64,000 nucleotides of DNA from Vibrio variabilis (lineage in GTDB: Bacteria > Pseudomonadota > Gammaproteobacteria > Enterobacterales > Vibrionaceae): assembly GCF_003263785.1 (NCBI RefSeq), contig NZ_JYJK01000012.1, forward strand, positions 87,708 to 151,707, given 5' to 3'. How positions within the stretch are numbered: position 1 is the stretch's first letter; every line of letters starts with the position of its first letter. Of the stretch, positions 37,157 to 47,222 are shown one piece after another. Both the position numbers and the translations under genes were made by a program. The notes under the pieces are model-generated. The model was not told the origin of the DNA, did no database searches, and saw nothing but the letters and a program-made list of their open reading frames with translations.

Positions 37157-37370
37157 GTCATGCTCGGCATCTTGGGGAAATGTGTCTCAAAAGTGTACCT
37201 AAATTGACTGCATCAATCACGTGGTTTAACTGCAAGTGAAATAACAAAAAATTAACAAGCAACCCGCTTTAGGTGGCGAAAACGGTCTAAAAAAGTTGGC
37301 AGAGTTATTGGTGAGAATGTGTGAATATTGTGGATATGTATCTATATTTACAGATGGATAACAGTATTAA

Positions 37371-37400
37371 TTTTTCATATCTGTTCATAACTTTACACAT
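37371..37400 (+). promoter_or_regulatory. Tandem TorR-like decamers before torECA
   Basis: Three adjacent decamers, TTTTTCATAT, CTGTTCATAA and CTTTACACAT, match the E. coli tor box CTGTTCATAT at 8, 9 and 7 of 10 positions. They lie about 190 bases before torE. TorR binds such direct repeats to switch on TMAO respiration. The rest of 37157-37585 is AT-rich with no gene. Confidence 0.7.
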
Positions 37401-37585
37401 CAATTTTTAATTGAATACAACTCGGGATGAACTCAAAAAACTGTTGAATAACAAGGGGTGAAGAGGCGGAATTGATTGAACCATACTCCTAGTATGGTTT
37501 AGCATTTTCCCATAGATGTTTTAAATAATTGAGTGTCCTTCGTGGAATGCTCGTGGACTGGACAACATACAATATAGGCAAATGT

Positions 37586-37762
37586 ATGAGTGATGTTAAC
37601 AAAGTAGAAAGTGCGGAAAAGCACGGGATGGAGTGGAAGTCGTTTTTCTTCATCTGTGCCGTATTCTTCCCTCTGTTGAGTGTGGCTATCGTTGGTGGCT
37701 ACGGATTTATCGTTTGGATGCTCCAAATGTTCGTTTTCGGCCCTCCAGGCGTGCATGGCTAA
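37586..37762 (+). CDS. torE: TorE/NapE-like small membrane protein
   Basis: 58 residues: short polar N-terminus, then one helix (FFFICAVFFPLLSVAIVGGYGFIVWM). This is the NapE/TorE pattern, found at the head of tor operons in Vibrio and Shewanella relatives. The frame is open from 37529, but the ATG at 37586 has AGG upstream and gives the family start. The role is unproved; perhaps it assists the membrane cytochrome TorC, which follows 42 bases later. Confidence 0.85.
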   Translation: MSDVNKVESAEKHGMEWKSFFFICAVFFPLLSVAIVGGYGFIVWMLQMFVFGPPGVHG

Positions 37763-37804
37763 TTTGTAGCCAAACCCGTTCAACAAGTTTCAAGAGAGTT
37801 AGTC

Positions 37805-38986
37805 ATGAAATCCTTTTTTATTAAACTTTGGCGCACCATCAGCCGCCCAGCAGTTCACATCAGCCTTGGTGTGCTCACCGCGGGTGGTTTCGTTGCTGGT
37901 GTGGTTTTCTGGGGTGGTTTTAACACCGCGCTTGAAGCAACTAACACAGAAGAGTTTTGTATCAGCTGTCACACCATGCGTGACAATGTATACGTTGAGC
38001 TTCAAGAAACCGTTCACTGGAAAAACCACTCTGGTGTCCGTGCCACTTGTCCTGATTGCCACGTTCCACATAACTGGACAGATAAGATTGCACGTAAAAT
38101 GCAGGCTTCCAAGGAAGTCTTTGCTCAGGTTTTTGGCGATTTAGATACCCCAGAAAAGTTCGAAGCGCGTCGTCTAGAGCTAGCGCGCCATGAATGGGAT
38201 CGTTTCTCTGCCAATAAATCTCTAGAGTGTAAAAACTGTCACAACTACGAGTCTATGGACTTTGAACAAATGTCCCCTACGGCGCGCATTCAAATGAAGT
38301 CTGCGGCTGAGCGTGATCAAAGCTGTGTAGACTGCCACAAAGGTATCGCACATAACCTGCCTAAAGATATGGCAGCGGCAAGTGGTATTGTTGGTGATTT
38401 AGAGCAAGTGGCAAGCAGCACGTCTTACTCGAAAGGTCAGAGCGTCGTATCTATTCGTCACCTACCACTTTACACCGACGAAACAGGCTCAACGGAAGCG
38501 GGTCTACTTAGCCCTGCAAGTAAAGTTGAAATCTTGGATGTGAAAGGTGACATGATCAAAGTTGAAATCGATGGCTGGCGTAAAGCGAAAGGCTTTGGCC
38601 GCGTGATTCAAGAAGACTTTGGTAAGAACATCTCAACCGCGATTCTTTCTCGTGAAGTATCACAAGGTGCTGACGTGCATGTGGGCGAGAAGAAAGAAGA
38701 CGAGCTAACAGGTCTTCCTTGGGAAGAAGTTGCCGTCGACCTATGGATGAAGCAAGAGTCTATGGTGACTGACTTCACTCCAATTTGGAACGCAGCTGGT
38801 GAAGCGTATCAAACCAACTGTTCTACGTGTCATACACAACCTGACGTTGCGCACTTCAGTGCAAACGGCTGGGTAGGCATGCTAGACGGTATGATCGCGT
38901 TTGTGAACTTCGATACAGATACAGAAGCGCTGGTTCTGAAGTATCTACAGAAGCACTCTTCAGATTACTCTGAAGGCCACCACTAA
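37805..38986 (+). CDS. torC: TorC pentahaem c-type cytochrome
   Basis: NapC/NirT-family quinol dehydrogenase with an extra C-terminal haem domain, 393 residues. Membrane anchor at about 16-38, then haem sites CISCH (52-56), CPDCH (82-86), CKNCH (142-146), CVDCH (174-178), and a fifth, CSTCH, near residue 340 in the C-terminal domain that passes electrons to TorA. Between the two haem regions lies an SH3-like segment (VVSIRHLPLYTDETG). It takes electrons from menaquinol at the outer face of the inner membrane. Start ATG follows AGAGAG. Confidence 0.95.
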   Translation: MKSFFIKLWRTISRPAVHISLGVLTAGGFVAGVVFWGGFNTALEATNTEEFCISCHTMRDNVYVELQETVHWKNHSGVRATCPDCHVPHNWTDKIARKMQASKEVFAQVFGDLDTPEKFEARRLELARHEWDRFSANKSLECKNCHNYESMDFEQMSPTARIQMKSAAERDQSCVDCHKGIAHNLPKDMAAASGIVGDLEQVASSTSYSKGQSVVSIRHLPLYTDETGSTEAGLLSPASKVEILDVKGDMIKVEIDGWRKAKGFGRVIQEDFGKNISTAILSREVSQGADVHVGEKKEDELTGLPWEEVAVDLWMKQESMVTDFTPIWNAAGEAYQTNCSTCHTQPDVAHFSANGWVGMLDGMIAFVNFDTDTEALVLKYLQKHSSDYSEGHH

Positions 38987-39009
38987 TAAACGTCAATTGG
39001 AGTTAAAAA

Positions 39010-41471
39010 ATGGCAATTACAAGAAGAAGCTTCCTTAAAGGCGTGGCGGGCTCGAGTGCAGCAACACTGATTGGTCCGAGCCTACTGGCATCAGCGACGG
39101 CAAGCGCTGCAGAAACAGACGGCACTTGGAAAGTATCGGGTTCACACTGGGGCGCGTTTCGCGCCCGAGTGTGGGGCGGCAAAGTTCAAGAGATCAAACC
39201 GCTAGAAGTGGACAAATACCCAACAGACATGTTGAACGGTATTAAAGGCATTATCTACAGCCCATCGCGCGTTCGTTACCCAATGGTTCGTCTTGATTGG
39301 CTGAAGAAGCACAAATACGCACCTGAGACGCGCGGTAACAACCGTTTCGTGCGTGTGACTTGGGATGAAGCGCTAGATTTGTTCTACCGTGAACTTGAGC
39401 GCGTGCAAAAAGACTACGGCCCATATGCTCTGCACACCGGTCAAACAGGCTGGCGTCAAACAGGCCAAATGCACAGCTGTACTAACCACATGATGCGTGC
39501 GATGGGTCTACACGGTTACTCAGTTAAGAAAGTGGGTGACTACTCAACAGGTGCGGGTCAAACCATCCTGCCATACGTGTTGGGCTCGACAGAAGTTTAC
39601 GCTCAAGGTACCTCTTGGGAGCTTATCCTAGAGAACAGCGACAACATTATTCTTTGGGCAAACGACCCAGTGAAAAACCTTCAAGTTGGTTGGACATGTG
39701 AAACGCATGAGTCGTTTGCATACCTAGAGCAGCTTAAAGAGAAAGTCGCGAAAAAAGAGATCAACGTTATCTCAGTTGACCCTGTTAAAAACAAAACGCA
39801 GCGTTACTTAGAAAACGACCACATGTATGTGAACCCACAAACTGACGTAGCCTTTATGCTAGGTTTGGCTCACGTGCTATACAACGAAGATCTATACGAT
39901 AAGAAGTTTATCGAAACGTATTGCCTAGGTTTCGAAGATTTCATTAAGTATGTTCAAGGTGAAACGAAAGACCGCGTTGAGAAGACGCCTGAATGGGCTG
40001 CTGAGATTTGTGGTGTACCTGCTGACAAGATCCGCGAGTTTGCGCGTATGCTGGTTAACGGTCGTACGCAAATCCTGTTCGGTTGGTGTGTTCAGCGTCA
40101 AGAACACGGTGAGCAACCTTACTGGATGGGGGCGGTACTGGCGTCAATGATTGGTCAGATCGGTCTACCAGGTGGCGGTGTGTCTTATGGTCACCACTAT
40201 TCAGGTATCGGTGTGCCTTCAACAGGGTTTGCAGCTCCAGGCTCGTTCCCGTTGAACATTGACCAAGGCCAAACACCTAAGTACACCAACCAAGATTACA
40301 AAGCTACAGCCGCGTAATCCCAGTTGCTCGTTGGGTGGACAGCCTTCTAGAGCCAGGTAAGAAGATCAACTCAAATGGTTCGGTTGTGACGCTGCCTGAC
40401 ATCAAGATGATGGTATTTAGTGGTAACAACCCTTGGCATCACCACCAAGATCGCAACCGCATGAAGAAAGCGTTCCGTAACCTCCATACTGTTGTGGCCA
40501 TTGATTTTGCTTGGACGGCAACGTGCCGCCACTCTGATATCGTGCTACCAGCATGTACTCAGTGGGAACGTAATGATATTGACGGTTACGGTGCTTACTC
40601 AGGCCGTGGTCTGATTGCGATGCATAAGCTTGTCGACCCGCTATTCCAGTCTAAGACTGACTTCCAAATCATGACGGAACTGACGCGTCGTTGGGGTCGC
40701 TCCGAAGACTACACGCGTGGTATGACTGAAATGGAGTGGGTGAAATCCCTTTACAATGATTGTAAAGAGGCCAACAAAGGTAAGTTCGAGTTACCAGAGT
40801 TTGAAGAGTTCTGGGAGAAAGGCTTCCTTGATTTCGGTACGGGCAAACCTTGGGTGCGTCACGCTGATTTCCGTGAAGATCCAGAGATCAATGCATTGGG
40901 TACACCATCTGGCTTTATCGAGATCACCAGTCGTACTATCGGCAACATGAACTACGAACACTGCCAAGAGCACCCAATGTGGTTTGAAAAGTCAGAACGT
41001 TCACATGGCGGTCCTGGCTCAGACAAACACCCGTACTGGCTACAATCGTGTCACCCGGACAAGCGTCTACACTCACAAATGTGTGAGTCAGAAGAGTTCC
41101 GTGCGACTTACACCGTACAAGGTCGTGAGCCGATTTACATCAACCCAACAGATGCTAAAGCAAAAGGCATCAAAGATGGCGATGTGGTTCGTGTATTCAA
41201 CGATCGTGGTCAACTATTGGCGGGTGCGGTTGTCACTGATAGCTTTGCACCAGGCGTAGTTCGTATTGAAGAGGGCGCATGGTATGGCCCACTTAATGAG
41301 AAAATTGGCGCATTGGATACCTACGGCGATCCAAACACTTTGACGCAAGATATCCCATCTTCGGAGCTTGCGCAGGCAACATCAGCGAACACTTGTTTGG
41401 TCGACTTTGAGAAGTTTGTAGGTAAACTTCCACCAGTGACCTCGTTCGGTGGCCCGATCGAAGTGGTATAA
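39010..41471 (+). CDS. torA: TorA trimethylamine-N-oxide reductase, reading frame broken once
   Basis: Periplasmic molybdopterin reductase of the DMSO-reductase family. The N-terminus is a Tat signal ([18 protein letters not shown]). Motifs: [19 protein letters not shown] pterin site, then [18 protein letters not shown], and in the second frame [14 protein letters not shown] and [14 protein letters not shown]. The frame breaks near 40303-40306; adding one T gives a join reading [18 protein letters not shown]. Restored length about 820 residues, normal. Reduces TMAO with electrons from TorC. Its chaperone gene torD is not next to it; a terminator follows. Confidence 0.93.
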
Positions 41472-41496
41472 CGCAAGTAAGTGCTAACTAGTACAC

Positions 41497-41526
41497 AAAA
41501 CCCATCGGAAACGATGGGTTTTTTTA
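41497..41526 (+). terminator. torECA terminator
   Basis: AACCCATCG and CGATGGGTT pair around GAAA, followed by seven T. Confidence 0.88.
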
Positions 41527-41574
41527 TACCTGACAATATACTCATTAGGTAACCTATTTAATTGTTGAGTAACA

Positions 41575-43328
41575 ATGACTGAGTATATTTCTGTTTTACC
41601 AGAGCTCGATGCTCTGGCGATCAATCCTGACATCGAAATTAAATTAGAAGGCTCTGAGTTAACGTGTCGTTATCGCAGCATTTTTCCGCGCGCCTTGTCT
41701 TCCCAAACGGCATTACTACGTTTTGAAAACCAAGTAGAAACGGGCGCTCAACTGCTTGGTGATGGGTTTCAAATGCTCTGCCAGACAACTGGCTCACCGA
41801 CAGCTTTGGTGGACGTCGGCCGCTGTCCAGATAACAACGCCAGTTATCGTCTCTATCCGCAGGATGCGCCTAAACGCTTTTACAACTATCTCGTTGTGGA
41901 GCAGTCAACCGGATTCCAACTGTACGGTTTCGTTACCTGCCATCGCTTTGCTGGCTACTTTGAGCTCGAGCAGACACATCACGGTATTGACGTAGTGGCT
42001 TACCTTGATGGCGAAGAGAGTGAGCCACAGTATTGGGAAACCAATCAACTAGAATCGCTTGTCGTGGTTCATGGCAGCAGTTTAGAGAGTGTTTATGAGC
42101 GGTATGCACAGCACATTACCAACCATCATCCGGCTCGAAGCGGCGTGACGGAGGCGAGCCAATTGGATGGTGTTCGTGGTATGCCTATTATGCTGAAGTA
42201 ACCAAACAAAACGTCATCGACAACACGCACATCATGGCAGAGCAGCTTAATGACTTACAGTGGGTATTGCTCGATGATGGCTATCAAGCTTTTATGGGAG
42301 ATTGGCTAACGCCTTCTGACAAGTTCGAAGGTGGGGTGAAATCACTCATTGCTGAGATCCGAGCTCAAGGTAGAAAGCCTGCCATTTGGTTGGCTCCGTT
42401 TATTGCTCAAGCGGAATCAGAGGTTTTCCAGCAACATCCAGATTGGTTTTTAAAACACCCATCCGGTGAGCTTTTGAAAGCGGAAGACATCACCTATGGC
42501 GGCTGGCGCTGCACGCCGTGGTACATTTTGGATGCGACACACCCAGAGGTGCAAGCACACTTAACTCGTGTTGTTAAAGTGATGCGCGAAGAGTGGGGTG
42601 TTGAGCTTTTCAAACTTGATGCCAATTACTGGGGCACTCTAAAAGGCGTGCGTCATCAAAAAGGAGCGACGGGTATCGAAGCTTATCGTCTCGGGATGGC
42701 AGCAATCAACGAAGGGGCAGGCGATGCGCTTGTACTCGGCTGTAACGCACCAATGTGGCCGTCTCTTGGGCTAGTGGACGCGATGCGAGTATCCGATGAT
42801 GTTGAGCGACATGTAGAGCGTTTTGAGCAAATCGCGAAAGAGACCTTCTATCGCAGTTGGCAACATCAGCGCTTGTGGCTGATTGATCCTGATTGCGCTA
42901 CGTTCACGTCACTGCCGAATCAAGGCGCTGATCGCAGCGCGTATGAGTTTCATCGTAACGTGCTTTTAGCGGCGGGTGGCTTGCTGCTTTCTGGAGATCC
43001 TTTGCCTGAGCTAACGCCTTTTGCCGAGGAAACGTTGGCACGGCTGATTGCTCGTCAGCATCAAACCAGTCGCGCATCAGTCTTTAGCTCGTTGACCCTG
43101 AATCACGCCACGCTGAAGTTGTCCGAAGAAAGACGACTGCATAGCCTATTTCATTACAACGATGTGGTCAGTGAGTACACATTAACGACCGAGTTTCCAA
43201 GTGATTGGTATGACTTCTGGACTGGCGAGAAGCTTAACCAAGAGCCTGCGCAGATACAGATAGTGCCCGTGAACCAAGGACTCAGCAGTCGGGCTATAGT
43301 GTCAATGGTTCACTTACCTGAGGCTTAA
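41575..43328 (+). CDS. GH36 alpha-galactosidase, reading frame broken once
   Basis: Glycoside hydrolase family 36/melibiase-like enzyme without signal peptide. N-terminal beta-sandwich in frame one; catalytic barrel in the next frame, starting at GWCSWYAYYAEVTKQN. Nucleophile Asp in ELFKLDANYWG, acid/base Asp in DAMRVSDDVERH. The frames join near 42158-42161: restoring one C gives PIGWCSWYAYY. Total about 584 residues. Hydrolyses alpha-galactosides in the cytoplasm or trims related glycans; no sugar transporter or lacI-type gene is adjacent, so its natural substrate is unclear. Confidence 0.85.
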
Positions 43329-43337
43329 GAGGCGCGG

Positions 43338-44567
43338 TCAGATCTCAAACAGCCAATAATAGCCGTATCCGACAATCAGCGCTGGTAGTGCAGAGTAAAA
43401 GGTCGCTACCAGTGCTGCTTTAGGCGCCAGCGCAATCGCTGGGAACAAAGCATCACCATCATTAGAAAGCGCGTTCGATATCTGCGCAGACATTGGCATA
43501 ACGCCACCAAGATATAAGCTGGTTACCAGTATTTGTGGGCCACAACCTGGCAGCAAGCCCACAAGCATACCGATCAATGGCATGTAGACGCCGTATCCAG
43601 ATAGCGAGCTCGCCATATCGAACTGGGCGAAGTGAATCGATAGTTCGAAAGCGAGAAAAGCCACGATCACCCAGGCGCTGACAAAGTGCGTATCTTGCGC
43701 CGCTTTTTGCATAGGATGTGAAGTCGGGCGTTTGTTATCTTCGGCTACCGCACTCTGATAATCTTTAATCTCTTTGGTGAACGCCCACAGAAACATCATC
43801 ACAACAGCGAGCAGTGCACCGGCCCATTCAATCGTGCCCTCTGAGAGTCTGAGAACGTCATTGACGTCAATTTGAAATGACATAGCGAAAGCAATCGCGA
43901 TGGTTGGCACGATGAGCCAAGTCCAGAACAGCCCCTGTAGATTGATAGCTCTGTGCTGCAAAGACGTCGCTGCGTTTTGTGAGCAACAATCAATACTTGC
44001 TGCCAGGTCGCTGACCATATTACTGATTTTGCTTTCTGGGTTAGGTCTTAGGAAGTCGTTGGCGTGAATGCGATTGACGATTAAACCCGTGATGGCTCCG
44101 ACAACAACGCCAAGTGCTATCATTCCCAGTCCAACACTTGGCTGACTGGCTATTAATAAGAACGCGGCATCGCCCATGGTGGCAGTGAGAACGGCAACCA
44201 CTGAGCCAAACCCCACGCGACCGGTAACAAATTGAGTGGTGACGATAATAGCGCCGCCGCAACCGGGAAGAGCGCCGAGCATTGAAGATATCAATACTTG
44301 GTAGGTGGGTGACTGATGATAAAGTTCCACCATTCGGTGCTGACTTGAGATCATGCGGGCGACTTGGTGGTAGATGATTAAGGTGAAAGCGACATACGTT
44401 GACACTGCCCAAAAGGCATCCGCGAGGGCATTCATGGTAACGTCACGCGTTTCGCCTGTTATCAGGAGCATCGTCAACGCGATAGGGAGAATCAAGCGTT
44501 TATACTTCGGCTTGAATTGGTCAACGCTGAGACCATTGACGACAGTAGAGTTTGTCATGTAATGCAT
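43338..44567 (-). CDS. PF11449-type 10-helix metal transporter
   Basis: About 409 residues with ten helices in two related halves, each with a glycine-cysteine signature: SSMLGALPGCGGAIIVTTQ and GMLVGLLPGCGPQILVTSL. This is the ArsP_2 / 'putative manganese transporter' family found in many vibrios; substrate not proved. The middle loop holds a Cys pair (DCC) and charged residues. ATG at 44567 is chosen; GTG 44576 and ATG 44558 are alternatives. A Fur-type operator lies about 45-60 bases upstream. Divergent from the Mn-dependent pyrophosphatase gene. Confidence 0.82.
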   Translation of the reverse strand: MHYMTNSTVVNGLSVDQFKPKYKRLILPIALTMLLITGETRDVTMNALADAFWAVSTYVAFTLIIYHQVARMISSQHRMVELYHQSPTYQVLISSMLGALPGCGGAIIVTTQFVTGRVGFGSVVAVLTATMGDAAFLLIASQPSVGLGMIALGVVVGAITGLIVNRIHANDFLRPNPESKISNMVSDLAASIDCCSQNAATSLQHRAINLQGLFWTWLIVPTIAIAFAMSFQIDVNDVLRLSEGTIEWAGALLAVVMMFLWAFTKEIKDYQSAVAEDNKRPTSHPMQKAAQDTHFVSAWVIVAFLAFELSIHFAQFDMASSLSGYGVYMPLIGMLVGLLPGCGPQILVTSLYLGGVMPMSAQISNALSNDGDALFPAIALAPKAALVATFYSALPALIVGYGYYWLFEI

Positions 44568-44612
44568 AACTTTCACCGATGTTAAATGCGAGTCATTATC
44601 AAGTATATTTGA

Positions 44613-44631
44613 TTGATAATAATTCTCAATG
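44613..44631. promoter_or_regulatory. Fur-type operator
   Basis: TGATAAT-A-ATTCTCA (44614-44628) matches the 7-1-7 Fur dyad TGATAAT-N-ATTATCA at 14 of 15 positions. A further ATTATCA half-site lies at 44594-44600. Placed just upstream of the PF11449 transporter and about 160 bases before ppaC. Confidence 0.7.
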
Positions 44632-44786
44632 TCATTTGTGGCTTTTATTTACATTCTGTGAGGGGGAAGATTCCCGCTAATCGCACATCAACCGATGACA
44701 AATCGAGAAAATCAGGTAAAGTATCGCCCCTGTGAGAGTAATACAGGCGATCGCGCCTGAATGATCAGAATTAGTTAGGAAGCAAA

Positions 44787-45692
44787 ATGATTTTAGTTGT
44801 CGGTCATAAAAACCCAGATAGTGATAGCATTTGTGGTGCACTTGTTGCTGCAGAACTTCTAAAGGCTCGTGGTCTTGAAGCGACGCCAGTTCGTCAAGGC
44901 GAGATTAACCGTGAGACGCAACACATTCTTGCAACAGCAGGCGTTGACCAACCAGAACTACGCACAAGCGTTGCTGGTGAAAAAGTTTGGCTAGTAGATT
45001 ACACCGATCTAGCGCAAGCACCAGACGATATCAACGAAGCAGAAATCCTAGGTATTGTTGACCACCACCGTCTAGGTGATGTGATGACAGTAAACCCTCT
45101 TGAAGCTTGGATCTGGCCTGTAGGTTGTACTTGTACCATCCTATTTAACCTGTTCAAGATGGAGCAAGCAGAAATCACTCGCCCATTAGCGGTTCTAATG
45201 ATGTCTGCAATCCTATCTGACACAGTAGGTTTCGCATCTCCAACTTGTACTCAAAAAGACAAAGATGCGGTTCTAGAGCTTGCACAAATCGCTGGTGTTG
45301 AAGATCTAGACGCGTTCATCAAAGATCTATTGATCGCTAAAACAAACATCGAAGGTCTATCTGCTGCTGAACTAGTAGAAAAAGATCTTAAAGCGTACCC
45401 ATTCAATGGTCGTGATGTGGTTGTTGGTCAGGTTGAACTTGCGACACTTGAGCAAGTTGATGGCATGATCGAAGCACTAGAAGCGGACTTAACTCGCCGC
45501 TGCGAAGAAGAAGGTCTGGCTTTCGCTGCTGTGATGCTCACTGACATCACAACCGCTCAAACTCGTCTAATCTACAAAGGTGAGTGGGCTGAGAAACTGG
45601 TTAAGCATGAGAAAGACGGCATGCTTATGATGGAAAACACACTAAGCCGTAAGAAGCAAGGCTGGCCTTGGCTTCAAAACGAGCTAGTGTAA
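44787..45692 (+). CDS. ppaC: Manganese-dependent inorganic pyrophosphatase (family II)
   Basis: DHH-superfamily pyrophosphatase of 301 residues. Metal ligands: VGHKNPDSDSIC (His and two Asp), VDYTD, IVDHHRLG (DHH), with ADxxGF-like SDTVGFASPT and the C-terminal DHHA2 domain carrying the SRKKQGWPWL arginine/lysine end. It hydrolyses pyrophosphate using Mn2+, far faster than family I enzymes. GGAAGC precedes the ATG. Own promoter in the 210-base divergent region. The neighbouring metal transporter may supply or remove the same cofactor. Confidence 0.95.
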   Translation: MILVVGHKNPDSDSICGALVAAELLKARGLEATPVRQGEINRETQHILATAGVDQPELRTSVAGEKVWLVDYTDLAQAPDDINEAEILGIVDHHRLGDVMTVNPLEAWIWPVGCTCTILFNLFKMEQAEITRPLAVLMMSAILSDTVGFASPTCTQKDKDAVLELAQIAGVEDLDAFIKDLLIAKTNIEGLSAAELVEKDLKAYPFNGRDVVVGQVELATLEQVDGMIEALEADLTRRCEEEGLAFAAVMLTDITTAQTRLIYKGEWAEKLVKHEKDGMLMMENTLSRKKQGWPWLQNELV

Positions 45693-45711
45693 CTTTTCAC
45701 TAAGTCTTACC

Positions 45712-45757
45712 AAGCCCTAGTTACCGTGACGAAATGTCACAGGTGCTGGGGCTTTTT
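45712..45757 (+). terminator. ppaC terminator
   Basis: Outer stem AAGCCC/GGGCTT encloses an inner perfect GTGAC-GAAAT-GTCAC hairpin; TTTTT follows. Confidence 0.7.
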
Positions 45758-45812
45758 AATTCCGCTATTCTAAAGTTAATCTTTAGAACAACTAATCAAA
45801 AGGCGCGCTGCA

Positions 45813-46199
45813 ATGGCATTAGAACAACATCAAATTGATGAGATCTCTCGTTACGATGAAGAGAAGAGACTAAAGTACAGTGTGAAAACCATGGTGCAAG
45901 AGCGTCAGATCTGGATCCTAACTGACGAGCATGGCTGCGTGATGCTCAACACTGAAGACGAAGATTGCGTGCCAGTATGGCCAAACCAAGAGTTTGCGGA
46001 GCAATGGGCAACGGGTGAATGGGACAACTGCAAAGCTGAAGCCATTTCACTGAACAAGTGGCACAGTCGTTGGACATATGGTCTAGAAGACGATGAGCTT
46101 GCGGTCGTTGTATTCCCAAACCAAAATGAGGAAGGCGTTGTACTCTTCCCAGACGAGTTTGATTTTGAACTGAAGAAACAGGCCAGCAAAACTCGTTAA
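45813..46199 (+). CDS. DUF2750 family protein
   Basis: 128-residue acidic soluble protein: N-terminal YSVKTMVQERQIWILTDEHGCVML, then VPVWPNQEFAEQWATGEWDNC and the closing FPDEFDFELKKQ, the DUF2750 pattern. Function unknown. AAAGGCG precedes the ATG. No membrane segment. Stands alone between ppaC and the PAP2 gene. Confidence 0.82.
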   Translation: MALEQHQIDEISRYDEEKRLKYSVKTMVQERQIWILTDEHGCVMLNTEDEDCVPVWPNQEFAEQWATGEWDNCKAEAISLNKWHSRWTYGLEDDELAVVVFPNQNEEGVVLFPDEFDFELKKQASKTR

Positions 46200-46300
46200 T
46201 CGCTGAGAAAACATTAGCGTAAACAGACATTTCATCCAGTAGGCAGACAAACAAACATAAGGTAGACTTATCGTTCTCTTTTCTCTGCTTACTGTTTGTT

Positions 46301-46834
46301 ATGTCGCGTCTTTTTCTACTTCTCTCTGGTTTCATTTTTTCTTCTTTTACTCATGCGTCCAATAAAGAGGCATGGGATACGTTTAGCGACATTGGTGCCT
46401 ATGGTCTCGTAGGACTCGCCGCGGCAATGCCTGCTTACCAAAAAGATTGGGAAGGGGTTTGGCAAGCCGGCCTCAGCATCGGCTCTGCTTCAGCCATTGG
46501 CCTTATCGGCAAACATACTATTGACGCGCCGCGCCCAGATGGCAGCGACAACAAGAGCTTTCCTTCTAATCACACCGCGAACGCCTTTGCATCCGCAACC
46601 ACACTCTATATTCGTCAAGGGTGGCAAGTAGGCCTTCCCGCTTATGGTGTAGCGGCTATGGTGGGAGTCGGTCGCGTACAAGCAGACAAACACTATTGGC
46701 GTGATGTGGCCGCCGGTGCTGCCCTTGGCGTTTTGACAGGCTGGGTATTCACCGACAAGTTAGATGACAATCTTCAGGTGACACCTTACGCAAGTTCGCG
46801 TTCAGCAGGGGTATCATTGACGTACGTTTGGTAG
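46301..46834 (+). CDS. PAP2-family phosphatase
   Basis: 177 residues. Signal-like N-terminus (LFLLLSGFIFSSFTHA) and the three PAP2 active-site motifs: K-x6-RP in GKHTIDAPRPDG, PSNH in SFPSNHTANAF, and R-x5-H-x3-D in GRVQADKHYWRD, with catalytic histidines present. Probably a periplasmic or membrane lipid phosphatase, such as undecaprenyl or phosphatidylglycerol phosphate; which one cannot be told. The ending VSLTYVW is beta-strand-like, as in outer-membrane-associated members. Confidence 0.85.
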   Translation: MSRLFLLLSGFIFSSFTHASNKEAWDTFSDIGAYGLVGLAAAMPAYQKDWEGVWQAGLSIGSASAIGLIGKHTIDAPRPDGSDNKSFPSNHTANAFASATTLYIRQGWQVGLPAYGVAAMVGVGRVQADKHYWRDVAAGAALGVLTGWVFTDKLDDNLQVTPYASSRSAGVSLTYVW

Positions 46835-46860
46835 TACTGCACTGTCACAGCAGATAATAG

Positions 46861-46883
46861 AAAGCCCAGCATTGCTGGGCTTT
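46861..46883. terminator. Terminator between the PAP2 gene and yciU
   Basis: AAAGCCCAGC and GCTGGGCTTT pair around ATT. No long T-run, but it sits exactly between convergent genes. Confidence 0.75.
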
Positions 46884-46901
46884 AAGCGACTAGTGGTAGC
46901 G

Positions 46902-47219
46902 TTAGTCACGCTTCCAAAGGATATGGCAGAACTTATTGTCAGGATCACGGCTTACCAGTAAGCGCGCAAACACATCATCTAAGACATCGTCTTCTTCGTT
47001 CACAAGACCAATGCGAACTTCTGCATAGCTCTCATCAACGTCAAAGCCAACGTGCTCCACCCAATCTGCGCCAGTTTCAACAATCTCCGCTGCACCGCGG
47101 TCATCGAATTGCGCAGTGAAAAGGATAACGTCGGCTGCTTCTAGATTATCTGGTGCCATCTCTAGGAAGATATCGTATGCCGCTTCAATCACGTCATCGT
47201 ATGAAATCAGTTCTGACAT
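46902..47219 (-). CDS. yciU: YciU-type DNA-mimic protein (DUF440)
   Basis: 105-residue, strongly acidic protein (ISYDDVIEAAYDIFLEMAPDNL to FCHILWKRD) of the HI1450/YciU family, whose surface charge imitates double-stranded DNA; HU-type proteins are proposed partners. It lies three bases past the yeiP stop on the same strand, so the two are cotranscribed. Confidence 0.9.
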   Translation of the reverse strand: MSELISYDDVIEAAYDIFLEMAPDNLEAADVILFTAQFDDRGAAEIVETGADWVEHVGFDVDESYAEVRIGLVNEEDDVLDDVFARLLVSRDPDNKFCHILWKRD

Positions 47220-47222
47220 AAC

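Noticed and set aside
44041..44412. 123-codon open frame on the minus strand, His/Arg-rich
   Set aside because: Second frame inside the PF11449 transporter, whose helices and LPGCGG motif are in the main frame.
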